Origin: Dittrichia graveolens
Lineage: Eukaryota; Streptophyta; Magnoliopsida; Asterales; Asteraceae
Assembly (NCBI GenBank): GCA_038502395.1
Contig: JARJIL010000007.1
Coordinates: 78,220,821 to 78,284,820 of the forward strand
Direction of reading: 5' to 3'
DNA: 64,000 nt
Shown: positions 22,412-35,600 of the stretch, one piece after another
Numbering within the stretch: the stretch's first letter is position 1
Layout of the letters: each line of letters begins with the position of its first letter
Made by a program: the position numbers and the translations under genes
The notes under the pieces: generated by a model
Seen by the model: only the letters and a program-made list of their open reading frames with translations
The model's database searches: none
What the model was told of the DNA's origin: nothing

Positions 22412-23083
22412 AGTATATACTAAATCCTAATCTATATACTCTAATACTCCCTCGCAGTAAGAGCGGTAGAAGATTGGACGCTCTCAATGGAGCGAAAAAT
22501 ACAATAAAAGAGATTAAATACATAAGAAAAAAAGATATAGAAAATATCACTCTGTGGCAGCAAGGCGGCGATGGATTAGCAGTCAAAGAGGGCGGCAACG
22601 GTGGTAGGAGCTACGACTGCAGCGGCAAAAGTTACAACTATGGCGGCGGCGGCAAGAGGCACAGCGGCTACGGGTGGCAACGGTAGGAGCTACAACTACG
22701 GTTGCGGCAAGAAGCGTAGCGGCGGCAAAGGAGAGAAAACTAATAAATTTTTATTTACAATGCGTCCTCGGGGCATGACGAGAGGGTAAAAAAAAGAAAG
22801 AAAGTCGTCACTCAAGGGGGACGACGGGGAGAAGAAAAGTGGCAGCGGCCAACCGTAGTTAGGTGGCGGCAACGACGGAAGAGAAAGAGAAGATATGGCC
22901 AGAATCCTAAGGCTCTGATACCATGTAGAATAATGAAAACCTCGTAGGTATTTTGTATTACATTGATAACTATTTATGGAGTACAAAGGATACAATATAA
23001 ACCCTAATGGGCTCTAGCTAGCATATCTATATAATAGGGCTGAGCTATCCTATACTAAACCCTAATCTATATACTCTAATATT
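22412..23083 (-). mobile_element. Miniature copia-type retroelement with truncated 3' LTR
   Basis: On the minus strand the 5' LTR (23083-22924) opens TATTAGAGTATATAGATTAG and ends CATTATTCTACA. It is followed at once by the primer site TGGTATCAGAGCC (22923-22911). The 3' end repeats TATTAGAGTATATAGATTAG at 22446, after a purine-rich GCGAGGGAG, but shares only about 30 bp, so the 3' LTR is truncated or rearranged. The interior is under 470 bp and dominated by GGCGGC/GCCGCC simple sequence (22555-22870). No gag or pol frame is recognisable, and open frames there (22377-22598, 22696-22995) are low-complexity. It fits a TRIM-like non-autonomous element. Confidence 0.6.
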
Positions 23084-23185
23084 TTAAAATTTGAAACTAT
23101 GAAATAACATTGGTAGATTATTAATTGTTCATGTGATGAGTTTGGAGTAATATATGGATATAAACTTGTTGAAATAAAATCCTAA

Positions 23186-24607
23186 GGGTAAGTTTGGTAT
23201 AGAGAATGAAAAATACAGAGAAATAATAAGTGAAAGAGAATTATGATGGAGATTGAAAATTGATTATTCTATTGGGCAAAATGCGTGAAAATACAACAAA
23301 CTATATCGAAATTGTTATTGTATACAACCAACTTCATTTTGTACCTAAAAATACCATCAACTTCATTTTTTGTACATTGTATGCAATGGGTAACCTGATG
23401 ATCAGGTTGCCCATTTTATCTTTAAATTTTTAGTTTTATTTAATTAAGATATTCATATGTTCTTGGTTTTCTTCAATATTCATGATAATGTTCTTCATCT
23501 TTAAACCTAAAACTTAAAGAAATTATTGATTTATCATCTAATTCCAAACATATGAATTCCAAATCAATTACACAAAATCGATTTCCATAGTGGTTTCACA
23601 AACCCAGATTTGTTTGAGCATATTTCATTCAATTTAAAAAGAAAAATAGGAAGAAATCAATCGGGAACCTTTTGTGAACAAATCCAACCAAGCAATCGAA
23701 CAAATGAAACCCATTTGCTTATGAATCGCATTAATTGAAGGCCTACACTTTTGAATGAACAAAAACCAAATCTGTAAATGAAACCTGGTAAATGAAACCC
23801 TAACCTATCAAATCAATCAAAATAAAGAAGATGAACCTAAAAACATAACTTTAAATCAAGCAAATATGAAAATATGAACAGACTGTAACCCTAATTTAAC
23901 AAATGCAAAAATCAAACACAAATTTACAATGAAATTCTAACTTGGAATCGAGATTTGCAGGTGTAAAAGACATTATCAAACCCTTCGATTTGGGGATGAA
24001 AACAACATAATCGAACCCCTCTATTTGGGGACGAACAAAGCAGAACAAAAACCCTCTATTAGGGTTCATGAAGAACATATAAACAAATGCTTCCAAAAGA
24101 ATGAAACAAGACCTTGAAACATATGTAGAAGCTAATGAATTTAGCAACAGATAGAGCATATTCCTTCAAACAACCAAAGATAAACATCCATAGAGTTTTC
24201 AAATTAAATATATTAAAAAGTAAAAAATAAAACAAGTTGTAACAGGTAGTTTAACCTGTGATAGCAGGTTAATTGCTTATAATGTATCAAAAATGAAAGT
24301 TGATGATATTTTTAGGTACAAAATGAAGTTAGTTGTATACAATGACAATTTCAATATAGTTTGTTGTATTTTCACGCATTTGATATCCACAAAGAAACTA
24401 AACTGAAAAATTAATCAGATGCTTGAGAAAAAGGATTAGCGTTAGTTGGAGTATCACTCTCACACTCAAAGAAGGGAATTCAAAATACAAAGAAACTTAA
24501 TTCCAAATAAATAGTAATTCTTCACATTTTATTTATCTTACTCACCAAACAAAGAAAATACAGTTATTTTCCATTTCTCTAATTTTATTTCATGTACCAT
24601 ACACCCC
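23186..24607. mobile_element. Tourist/PIF-like MITE split by a later insertion
   Basis: The ends are GGGTAAGTTTGGTA at the left and TACCATACACCCC at the right, with a TAA triplet flanking both (23183-23185 and 24608-24610). Beyond the ends, TIR similarity continues through GAAAAATACAGAGAAAT-like sequence. The element proper is about 320 bp (23186-23277 plus 24382-24607). The middle is the Mutator-like insertion at 23278-24381. Confidence 0.6.
23278..24381. mobile_element. Mutator-like element with long inverted termini, nested in a MITE
   Basis: Inverted termini of about 120 bp begin AAATGCGTGAAAATACAACA at both ends and continue through ACTTCATTTTGTACCTAAAA. Close to the inner edge lies GGTAACCTGATGATCAGGTT on the left. 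No 9-bp target duplication is visible, so the Mutator label rests on terminus length and style. The interior has the repeated phrase (C/G)ATTTGGGGA(T/C)GAA near 23980-24060. The open frame at 23896-24159 minus encodes a low-information peptide and is not called a gene. Confidence 0.65.
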
Positions 24608-24610
24608 TAA

Positions 24611-26233
24611 GTTTCAACAATTTTAGTTGAATCCCATGACTCGCCCTTTTTATCTCTATTTTCCTCTGTTTAATTCAAAAAATATTTTTAATACATGAAA
24701 TAAATCAAATTCCAAATAAAATACATTAGTACTTCCATAGTTTTCATTCAAACATATACACATTAACAAGCCAGACCCTAGGTATCGAAAAGTTTCCACT
24801 AAGACAACTAAACTACTAAAATTATTCTAAAAGTCACTCATCTATTAGCATGGTATCATTTATATAAATATTGATACAACAAATACCAATGATTTGTATA
24901 ATCACAAAACATTGTTATAGTTTAAGCTTATTATCACTTTTGGAGGTGAAAAGACGAAAAATGAAAATGTACTTAGTCAAAAACTCAAAATAATCAACCT
25001 TATACTAATTTTTTGAGAAAATTCCATATATAAGTAAATAAGTTTCAAGAATGTTACATCAAAGTCATTTATGCATTGAATTCACTTGATAATAGTACGC
25101 AATTTCAAAATTTATCAATGTTGTGAAAATTTCCATTTATTACATGTTATAAGGATAACTTCCTTATTTATAATTTAAATTGATTTAAAAAAGTTAAATA
25201 ACTATTTTATAACCCATTTTTAATCTAAAAATACAAAACACGTTGAATTGTTCTTAAAAGTTAGTTTTTTCACCACTCCCTACAATAGTTATGTTGTGGG
25301 CTTTGCTGAGTACGGGTGTTTTTTGTGGTAGTTGATGGTTATAACTTATAAGGCATCCATAAAAGATGCGAAAGAAAGGATTATGTGTTTTATTGATGTG
25401 TCGAAAGATTTTGAATACTCGTTTTTAATACTTGGTGGAAGCTATGAAAGTTTATTGTTGTAATTCATAGACTTTGTAGGGTGATGTGGAATCAAAATGA
25501 GTATCACACAAATGAGGTTTGTAAAAGATCTGGTAGGATACCATTGTGACGAGATCGAATTTTCTTATTAATGAAAACTTTAATGTTTAAAAAAGTGTTA
25601 GTTCAATCAATATAAAGATATGTGTATTTGTAGATTACAAATGGGTTATAGTTTAATTTTTTCATATTTTTTAAAACAATTTAAACTATAAGAAAAGGAA
25701 GCTAATCTGTAAAAAATGGTAAATTTATAATATTAGGACACTTTTGAAACTTGATTCATATGATTGAATAATCCAAAATATGAGTGAATTTACGAAAAAT
25801 CTTTAAAACTTAGTTACTATTATATGAATTTATTCTAAATTTTCAAACATTTGTTATAATATTTATATGTATTTTTCTTCTTTTTACAACTTCAGATGAC
25901 AAAACCTTTATGTGAAAGCTTTAAAACATTTACAGAACTAATTTGTGCACAAATCCAAAAGCACATATCATTATATAACACTTACATGCAACCATGTAAT
26001 TAAACTAACAATTAGGAGGACTGAAATGTAGCTACTAAAACCACCATAGATGATTTAAACTCTAAAAGGTTAAGTCTTCTATGGTATCCACATTGCGAGC
26101 ATGTCAGTGTTGTCCTTCGAGTACTATCATCAGTGTTCGTTGCCTCCTTATGTTTGTGCTCGATGAAGTCATCACATGCTATATACGTTCTAGAATCAAG
26201 TAACTACTATCGAAGGTGTAACGTGGTTTAGTC
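24611..26233. other. AT-rich intergenic DNA, nothing recognised
   Basis: No open frame over 60 codons and no terminal repeats were found. The stretch 25260-25580 is slightly GC-richer with GTGATGTGGAATC-type sequence, perhaps a decayed retroelement, but I cannot support that. Confidence 0.5.
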
Positions 26234-26238
26234 ACTTT

Positions 26239-26621
26239 TGTAAGAACCCGTCCTACGTGGAATGATGAATGAAAGTTAAAACTGTAGTCTATTAATAACT
26301 TTCACCGTGGTTTTAGATTGATTTCGAAGTTATCAGGTTAGGCCATGAGTTTGGATTATGGGGTGTTACAAGTGGTATAAAATTCATTGCCCCTCGGGTT
26401 GTAGTAAGTGTGAGACTCGTGCATCTTTCAAGGTTTGGTTCTTGATATGTTAGCTTGACGAGGACATTAAGTGTCTAAGTGCAGAAGTTTGTAACAATAT
26501 GTCCACATGAAAAAAGAAATGAAAGTTAAAGTATCTTATAAGTCTAAAGTTTTATTATACTAATAACTTTCACTATAGATTTAAATTGATTTAAAATGAC
26601 TTTAAATTATGAGGTGTTACA
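26239..26621 (+). mobile_element. TRIM retrotransposon, complete, 383 bp
   Basis: Two direct repeats of 132 bp (26239-26370 and 26490-26621) both start TGTAA and end GGTGTTACA. They share ATGAAAGTTAAA, AATAACTTTCAC and TTTAGATTGATTT (or TTTAAATTGATTT). The element is flanked by the exact 5-bp duplication ACTTT (26234-26238 and 26622-26626). After the 5' LTR comes AGTGGTATAAAATT, a degraded primer-binding site related to AGTGGTATCAGAGC. The interior is 119 bp with no coding capacity. All this fits a terminal-repeat retrotransposon in miniature that was moved by another element's proteins. Confidence 0.9.
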
Positions 26622-26626
26622 ACTTT

Positions 26627-27105
26627 GAGATATTAAAACTCAAGTACTTGATATAAAACTTAGACAGTTAGTCTCATAAAAACCGTTCTTTGTAAAACCA
26701 TAGTAGTTTGATTAAAAAACAAGCAATCATACAAAGGAAAACCTACGGGTCAAGTGTGACAATACTTCAAAAATGATAGATGATTATAGTATAAAAAACA
26801 AATAAAATGACATGAAATACTATATATTTAAATCCGTAAGTTATTAAATCAGCAGCTTTCAATTACATAATTTATGCATTTAAGGGATAATCGCATAAAA
26901 ATGTTATTATCTCTACGTTAATTTCAGATTTTACAACCCTTTTATATTGTTTATAGTCGAACAAGTATACTATGCATTCTTTTAATTAATATAAAAGAGT
27001 CGCACAAATCGGAAAGAAACACATTAAGATAGTTTCATAAAATGTGTGGCGAATTACAAGACGAATTGTGATAATATGACAACTGGGTATTGGGTATTGG
27101 ATGAG

Positions 27106-27141
<36 letters not shown>

Positions 27142-28365
27142 TTTATGGAGCAGAAAGAAAGTATGATGTGTAAAAAATGATGAGATGATATGTAAATGTG
27201 ACGTGGATAAATAGGAGACTTTGATTGGTAGAAAATAGAGGTAACGGTTTAATTCAATTTAATTTGAGGGGTTTGGATGTAAATTATGAGGGGTTGTATG
27301 AAATATGGGAGGATGTTTTATAATAATTGTATGTTAATGTAATTAACTGTAGGTTGTTTGTAAATTATGTTTAATAACTTGTGATATATTTTGTTTCGAA
27401 AAAAAATTATATATCTGTGAACGTCTCATTTTTATCTATGTTTTGATATAAATTTTATCGTAATATGAATTTTTTTAAAAATTAGTATATTTTAATATTT
27501 TATTCCCTCTAGGTAATTTTATCCCCTCTAGGCAATTTTTAGAAATTTTATTCCCTCTAGGTAATATAGTCGATATTTCACTGATTTCTTGGTCTTTTGA
27601 TAAAAAGAATTAAAAGTATGCTATTTTTTAAAATTTCGTAGTACTACGATACAATTTATACATTTAATAACCACTTAGTGAGTCTTTTAAAACGGTTGGT
27701 TAGTGACATAAAGCTGTTTACAAAACTACTATCACTACTTTAGTGCTCTTTAAAATTGATTGTTAATGTGTGTGGGTAAATAACTGTATAGAAACTATAA
27801 CCATACGTAATTACTGGGTAGCGGAACAACCTTCATGTTAGTGGGATTTGTAACTACACTTACAACTTAAAATTTTATATAAAGATTTTAATTGTCTATG
27901 TTTCCCTTTTTTTTAACTAATAACTTTTTAATTAAAATTAAAGTTATTATTACATGGATATTTGAATTCAATATTATCTTGTATTTTTAATTATATTTAA
28001 TTAAATAATAAATTATACTTATGCAAATTACGTATGTATAGACTGAATCTATTATATGTTAGTATCTTAATTTTATGAGATCTAATTTGCGTATACTTAT
28101 CTTGATGTCATTATTATTATTTTTTTTATAAGTTTAGTTTACAATTCCAAATATTCAAACACATTGGCTAATAAAAATATGTTTTAAGCACTTGATATCA
28201 TAATATCAACAATAATATTATGCTTGTGACTTTATCATATGTCAGGACGGAGTTCCATCACGAGAAACACATTAATATTATACTGAAAACATTTAGACAT
28301 GTAATATAATTTTATATCTTTTAAAAAAAGCATGTGTAATCAAATATAAAAGTATTATTTACGTA
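26627..28365. other. AT-rich intergenic DNA with simple repeats
   Basis: It holds a TA microsatellite near 27110-27137. It also holds three nearby copies of TTCCCTCTAGGTAAT or TCCCCTCTAGGCAAT between 27500 and 27565. No gene was found. Confidence 0.5.
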
Positions 28366-28393
28366 TCCGAGTAACGCACGAGTATAACACTAG
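28366..28393 (+). mobile_element. Candidate Helitron 3' terminus
   Basis: The sequence CCGAGTAACGCACGAGTATA leads into ACACTAG followed by T. This is the usual form of a plant Helitron 3' end: a short GC hairpin region, then CTAG with T as the next host base. The 5' TC end could not be placed, so the extent of the element to the left is unknown. Confidence 0.4.
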
Positions 28394-29480
28394 TTAAATT
28401 GGGAGATGGTGGAATAATGAATCAAACTAATTTGACATAATGTCGATTTATTTGTTTGAAATAATATACTAATCTAACTGTATGAGACATTGAGTAATAA
28501 TTTTGGATTTAGATATTAAAAAATCAAATTAAAAAACCTCAAGTACCCGTAATACAAATTGCTAAATACCCACAAATTCAATTTAAGCTGCTCTTTTAGA
28601 GTTAAAACATAATAAAAACCAACAAGAGATATAGGTGTCGTTGTTTTTAGTAAAAAAAAAAGCATCGAATTCCTCTTAATCTAATTCATTAAGAGATAAT
28701 AAGATATCACAATGTTTGTTTTTATTTTTAAATTCAGATCTTAATACCTTTAGTTATGTTTGGACTAATTAGATTTAAAAAAAAGTTTGAATAACCTTTA
28801 ATCAATAATCATGCTTCTTTCCAACAACCTTGTTACCTCTCTAAACCTTTTATGCCATATTTTGTTCTACAATATGCTCTCATAGTCTATTTCAAGGTTC
28901 ATCAACCAACATCATCGGAAAAATCTGAGTCCCCTAATCACAAAACCAAAACCATGCCCCTTGTTGTCTCTGACGAAATCTGATCTCCTTGCTGTCTCCA
29001 ACGAAACCTAAGCCTCTTAACATCACAGACATAAACCTTGCCCCTTGCTGTCTCTAACGAAACCAGAACTCCTTGCAGTTGACTACCAAAGCTTGGCCCT
29101 CGCTGTCTCTGACGAAATCTGAACTCTCCATCATCAACGACCAAAGATTGCCCCTCGCCATCCCCGAGCATATTTACCGGTGTAATATTATCATCTTCTT
29201 CTATTATGTATCCCTGTTTATTCTCCATTAGATTTCATGAGTTTTTTTTCTCTTTTTTGTTTCATCGATGTCGGTTTATACTCGAACTACACAAACATGT
29301 ATCATCTAGGAAATTGCAAATTATGTAAGAACAAATTATTATGTTTGATAAATATTCGAACTTTTTTAAAATCAAAAAACAATATATGAATGAAAATTTA
29401 GATATCTGGATACTCAAAACATATAAAAAAACAAACCTCACCTTAACACAACAGTATCGTAAAAATATGTTAGAAGAGTG
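28394..29480. other. Intergenic DNA with a diverged internal repeat
   Basis: Between 28945 and 29165 the phrases TTGCTGTCTC(C/T)AACGAAACC and GCTGTCTCTGACGAAATCTG recur at intervals of roughly 60-90 bp. They give a 96-codon open frame on the minus strand (28938-29228) whose peptide repeats RFR(Q/W)R(Q)-like segments. No family is recognised and no intron or promoter context supports it. I do not call it a gene. The rest holds nothing recognised. Confidence 0.4.
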
Positions 29481-29686
29481 GCCCATCATTATCGGGCTCA
29501 TATATATTGGACTTATTTTAAGCCCATATCTTCACCAATTGACCGGAAGACAATCGGAGGACTGAAGTCTGAAGCACCCAATCGGGGCAGCAAGAACGAT
29601 CCTGTGCTTCCCCTCCCTCCAATTTTGCTAACTATCAATCAGATCAACCGAAATACGTTTCTCAGTTCTGTTCAGAATCGAATCTC
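29481..29686 (+). promoter_or_regulatory. Proximal promoter and 5' UTR of TASH3
   Basis: GGCCCAT (29478-29485 area) and AGCCCATAT (around 29520) match site II-like TGGGC(C/T) elements common in plant housekeeping promoters. TATATATTGG lies between them. From about 29560 the sequence becomes GC-richer and pyrimidine-rich like a leader. The transcription start is not fixed. Confidence 0.45.
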
Positions 29687-32600
29687 ATGGCGGTAAGGAT
29701 ATATTCCGTATCTATGTTCATGGAGAGCTCGATCTAAGATTTTGATCGGTTCTTTTGTAATTTTTGATCCGGCAGGATTCTTCCGGAACCACCTTGATGG
29801 ATCTCATTAGTTCAGACCCTACATCGGCGCCTCCACCGTCTTCCACGTCGGCACAGGCTTCAACGGTGTCTCATCAGCGGTCTGCCAGCCCGTTTAGTAA
29901 ACCGATCACAACGACGACAAATACTGACCGAAAGTCTAAGAGATCGACTTTGATGCAGATCCAGAGTGACGCTGTTTCTGCTGCAAGAGCCGCTGTTCGT
30001 ATACCTCATAAACACAAGAAAAAGGTAATAATGCATATACAAAGGAAATTTCTCACTTTTAAGTCGTATATTGATGGACTTCACATTACTTAGTTCGATT
30101 AAATGTGGAGAATGTTATGTGATATGTAGCTCTAACTGTGATTTTAGTCTTCAATGTTTAGGTAAACAAAAAGCGCGAGTAATATTAGGCCTCACAGCAT
30201 GGACATTGATGCAATGTTCATGGGACAGAACCAATCATTTGGAAATATAACTCCGAATATACAATATATCTACCTAGGTTTAAGTCAATTGAGCTGATTT
30301 TGGTCGGTCCTTGTTCATCCTTAGAGTTTTAGTTAAGGAGACCAATGGCACTAGTGACATACCTTTTATGTCTGAAGTTGGAGTTAGAGTGACAGTGACC
30401 TAGATCATTTTCAATGATCCCTAACTTAATTTTGATCTTTATCCTTATGAGCAGTTCAAGATTTAACTTACAATCAATGTTTGAATGTTGTTTGAAACTT
30501 GCTAATTCTTATTGAGTTCTTTCCTATAGCCGGTTTCTTATGCACAACTTGCAAGAAGTATCCATGAATTAGCGGCCTCATCAGACCAGGTATGAGTTCC
30601 TTGCCTAAACTTGAATAACTGTTGAAAGCGTATATTCACATTAGGTATCCACTAAATTGTGGTATTTTGTATTGCATTTGTGCAGAAAAAGTCCCAGAGA
30701 CAGCTGGTGCATCATGTGTTCCCGAAGCTTGCTGTTTACAACTCTGTTGATCCGTCTCTTGCACCTTCTCTTCTTATGGTATGAACCTACTTGGTATACA
30801 TTTCTCTCTTATGGAATACATACATTTGGAAGATTGTTGATAAGTTACAAATTGCAAGACCCATTACAACATATAAGCCTGTTTTTTCCTGTAAACCAGA
30901 TATTACGAACATCTTCACCATTCTTGCTATAGGCCAACCACATGTGTGATTGAACATTAATTTTAACATACAATCATTAGTGTTTTCAAACCCTATAAAC
31001 ACAGGGAAAGAAGTAATTCTCTGTGCATAATTTGCGATGCTTTTATTTGTTATGAATTGCTGCTATTTGTCACATTTAGATAAATTTTGTTAGATTCCTT
31101 TCTTTCTCTCATTTTGGTTACATATTCCATGTTTGAAATAACATACATATAAATGAACTTGGAAGTTCTGTTTAGATTGACCAAAGAGTTATGCTAAAAA
31201 GTGAAACAATGCATAATATGGAACAAAAATTATAATATTATCCTGAGAAAGTTTTTCAGCGTCACTCTTCTTTATTTAAATGCAGTGCACTCTGCAGGCT
31301 GATGATTCTTTTTCTACATATAATGCACTCACTATATCTAGTATGCATGTTTGTCATTCTAATTCAGGACAAGACAGAAGCAAAAATGATCAAATATATT
31401 GGATAGGAGTGCTACTTTACATGCCTCTCTTTTAATGAAACTGAATTAAGTTTTTTAGACGTGTTTGTGCTAATAAGCTTAAGGGTAATTTCATTAATGC
31501 TGTAAGTGGCATTGGTTTAAGCTCAGAGAGCTTATAGCATTTATTTCACTTAACTTTTATGTTCCTTTCCTTTATACTTATTGTATTTTAAGGGGCTGTC
31601 TGTAATGGTGCCTGTATAAGTTTGTAATAATGAACTATATCGTTAAGTCTTGATGCCAGCTTCACCTCCTTCCTCTACAGATTTAGGTTTCATGTTATAA
31701 ATTTTATTTAAAGTAGGGTTGATTGCGTGTATATGAAGTCCTTGAACCATAGTCTATTATAGATTTGGAGCATATCTTGCATTTGAATCTTGTCTTCCAA
31801 AATCTTGAGGAATGGAGTTGCTGTATGTAAATTTGCAAGTTCAAGTTCTGATTGAGTATGTTCTCTAGTTGTTTTGTGGGCATATCTATCTTTTTTAGAC
31901 TTTTAGTTTTACTTAATTATTTGCTTTTGGAATTGTGCGCTTTAGAAGCTCGCATGATATATGTATATGTTTATAGCAATTTCATGTTTCGATTGGTTGC
32001 TGGTTAGTTAGATTGTGCATACCCAATTGTACTTATTCTTGGCTTCTTTTATGCTTTATTATGTAGCTTGGTCAGCAATGTGAGGATAGAACTATTCTAC
32101 GGTATGTTTATTATTACTTGGCAAGAATATTGCCTGATACTGGAGCACAAGGTTTAACTCCTGGTGGTGGGATTCCCACACCAAATTGGGACGCTTTAGC
32201 CGATATTGATGCTGTTGGTGGGGTCACTAGAGCGGATGTTGTACCTCGAATACTAGATCGACTTTCTACAGAGGCCTTAAATTCTGAATTTGAATGTAAG
32301 TAATTACATATTTTAATTTGCAATGTATTCTTGCTCTTAGCTATTAATATTATATATCTATCACTTGTTTACATTTTTTGCTTATTAATAATTTCATGTT
32401 AAGAAGCTTCGGAGGAATTTTTTGAGTCTGATAATGATGCCTTATTTCTCATTTTGATGCCCAGTATCTGATTATTGGCACCAAGCGGAACTAGGGTTTG
32501 ATCTGATTCTTGTATCAAATATGGTAGAAAAATGTAAATTTTGTTATCTTTTACCAGGCAGGATTTGTTATTTCTTCAAGGTTCTACTTGGAATCACTGA

Positions 32601-35600
32601 TTAGACACAACTGTGAAAGCATAGTATCAGTCTAAATAGAAAAGATGGATGATTGTAATACAGCTTATTAGTCGCTTTTAGATGTAATTGGAGGCAAAGG
32701 AAGTGTTTGTAAGATCAATGATTATAGTAGGCATTCACTTACATTACATTAACATGGGTTCCCTCATAAGTTAGGAATAGAACTTTTCACAAATTATAAT
32801 TCCTGACCTTATTAGAAAACATCTTCATAGGAGTCGAAGAGTTAAATATGGGGGAAAAGACTTGATTGTATAGACAATATATCAGGAAAATTCATGGCTG
32901 TTTTGCACTGATATGGACTATTGAAGACGAAAGTAGCATGGGCACTAACTGCTTGAGCTTAAGTAATCCATGTTTATTTTGACATTAGATCTTAGATAAA
33001 GCTGAGCAGGAAAATCAAGATTCAAAAACTCAATTTCATTTGAATTTATTAGGTTAATAGGCACACTATTATGTTTCAGCGGATTTCTGTCATTTAAATA
33101 TGGTGCTTATGGTTCACATGGCGACCTTATTTTTGAAGTGGCAAACTTTCTAGATTTTTTGTTATGTCTACATAAAAAATAACATATGCAATTGACATAT
33201 ACTTGTGTTTATATTCATAGTCTACATAAAAAAATAACCTTTTGCCAGTTGATTCAACATTTATTTTAGGAAACTATTCTCAATTATGCGATTCACTTTT
33301 CACATTTTTATATACTTTCATCCTGTGATATTATCTACTGACGTTTCTTATTCCTTTTGAAGTTCATGCACGAAGGCTTCAAGCACTGAAGGCTCTTACA
33401 TATGCTTCCGACAGTCCTGAAATTTTGCAAAAGTTGTATGAAATCGTATTTGGTTTACTTGATAAGGTTTGTTCGTTTAGTAGTATTCCTCTTTGTGTTT
33501 ATTTTGTGGGGACTTAGCAATAAATCATAATCATGTTTTGTTGCCTGTTTTTTTTGTTGATCAGGTTGCTGATACACCTGATAAGCGTAAAAAAGGCATA
33601 TTTGGGGCAAAAGGTGGTGACAAAGAGGTAATTCTGAATGATTGTGGTTTCTACTGCTTCAGAATTTGAAGACTTAATGCCTACTTTTATTACATCAAAG
33701 CATAAGATGCCACTATCTAAATCAGCCCATTTATATGGATTCTAACATTCTGCATATATTAAACTAACAACTTTTAATTGAGTAATGAACACATATTGCG
33801 TTTACCATATTGCTGCCTTTTTTTAATCTTAAAATAACGCTAACATTCAAGAATGCCCATCAACTATACATAATAACAATTCAGATAAAGCTTTCATTCC
33901 CTTTTATTTCGTATTCGGTGTATAAGTCAAGCTTTATCTTAAGGACATACCTTCTCATATCTATACAAATATTGGTTAATGCTCAGTATCTTTCTTGCAC
34001 TGATATTTTTCTTTTTTATTGTTTACTAAGTTGTATTCACGTATCACATGCTTCTCTCTATTGCTTAATCCCTCTTCTTATTCCATTAGATTCCTTACAA
34101 GTGTTAAACTTGAACCCTTTCCTGCATCATGAACTTAGCAATTAATATTTATCAGTCATGTTGTCTATAATAGTATGGCTTAACGTTTTCACCTTTTTGT
34201 ATATTTGATTGAATGTCTTCTTCACTCTTATTAGTTTTAATGTGAATGAGCAGTCTATAATTAGAAGTAATCTTCAATATGCTGCCATAAGTGCATTGAG
34301 AAGACTTCCCTTGGATCCAGGAAATCCTATATTTCTCCATCGTGCTGTGCAGGGGTTAGTTTGTTTTCTTTCACTCTTGTAACATTTGATCTACAAGTAA
34401 TTACTTGCGCTCTTAGTATTTATAATTAGCTTCATGTGTTTATCAATCATTGTTAAGGTGGTTCTTATGATAAGCGAGTCATTTGTTTTAAATCATTTGA
34501 AGCAACCTTTTAAAGTGTCAATGCCACCTCAACACTTACTAATGTTTTAAGTGAATAATAAGTCATTACTCATTAGGGAGTTATAATAAATAGTTTTTGG
34601 AAAATCTTGTCTCGGTTATGGTTTTGAAAAGTTCGTTTAGGCAATTGTCTCGTCTGTTTACACCTGTTTTTAAAATCTGATACTGCAAGGGAAAGTAAAA
34701 AATTTCTTGTAGAATTTTGACCGTTGATAGGTGTCATTGTATCTCATATAAGCTGAATAACTCTTCTATTTTAATGAATTCGCCACTTAAAAGGTTTCTT
34801 CTTTGCAGACTACTTAGTTCATATCTTCGATTCTGCGTTCTATTTTTGTGGTAATGATACTAAAAATGTTTCCACTCTAAAGAAATCTCGTATTGACTGC
34901 AGAGTTTCATTTGCTGATCCAGTTGCTGTTAGACATTCTTTGGAGATTATCTCTGAGCTAGCTTCAAGAGATCCTTATGCTGTTGCAATGTCATTAGGTA
35001 AATCTAGTATTTCCAATGTTTAAAAATATGAAGTTTGATGATTCCAGCCTTTCCTTTTCTTGATTTGAAGCATATATCTATGATTTAATCAAATCATACG
35101 TGATATTTTATTGAGAAACTAAAGCTAATTTCCACAAACAGACACCATTGGGTCCTATCGGAATCCTTAACTTTAGACAGGAATCTGAAATAGAGCAGGG
35201 CAATCGAATGTTGTTCTAAAGGAGCATTCAAAACTAGGCTACTATTCGACCTTATGTGGACAAATAAGCTTCTCATTTAAGTATAGAATATCTAATAAGG
35301 GAGGTGATCCTTACACCATTATTCTAAAGCAACATTCAAAACTAGGCTACTATACACAACAACTTTGTGCATCATCAGCTTGTACCATGTGCATTAACTG
35401 CTTGTGTCTTGTTGTGTATGACTAGAAACTGTTGTGTACGAATCAACTCCCATCTAATAATGTGTATATCATCCTACTAAATCTTCCTACCCATCCTTGT
35501 ACTCACTAGATCAAGATATGTCAAAATTATGAGAGGAGATAAGGAAAGAGAATTAGTGGATTGCACATGTCAAATAGAATTTCATCATCTTACGGTATTG

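Noticed and set aside
22377..22995. Glycine-rich-looking open frames that could suggest a glycine-rich protein
   Set aside because: They cross LTR and primer-site borders of a miniature retroelement and come from GGC repeats.
28938..29228. 96-codon open frame with arginine-rich repeats
   Set aside because: It is explained by an imperfect DNA repeat; no recognisable family, introns or promoter.
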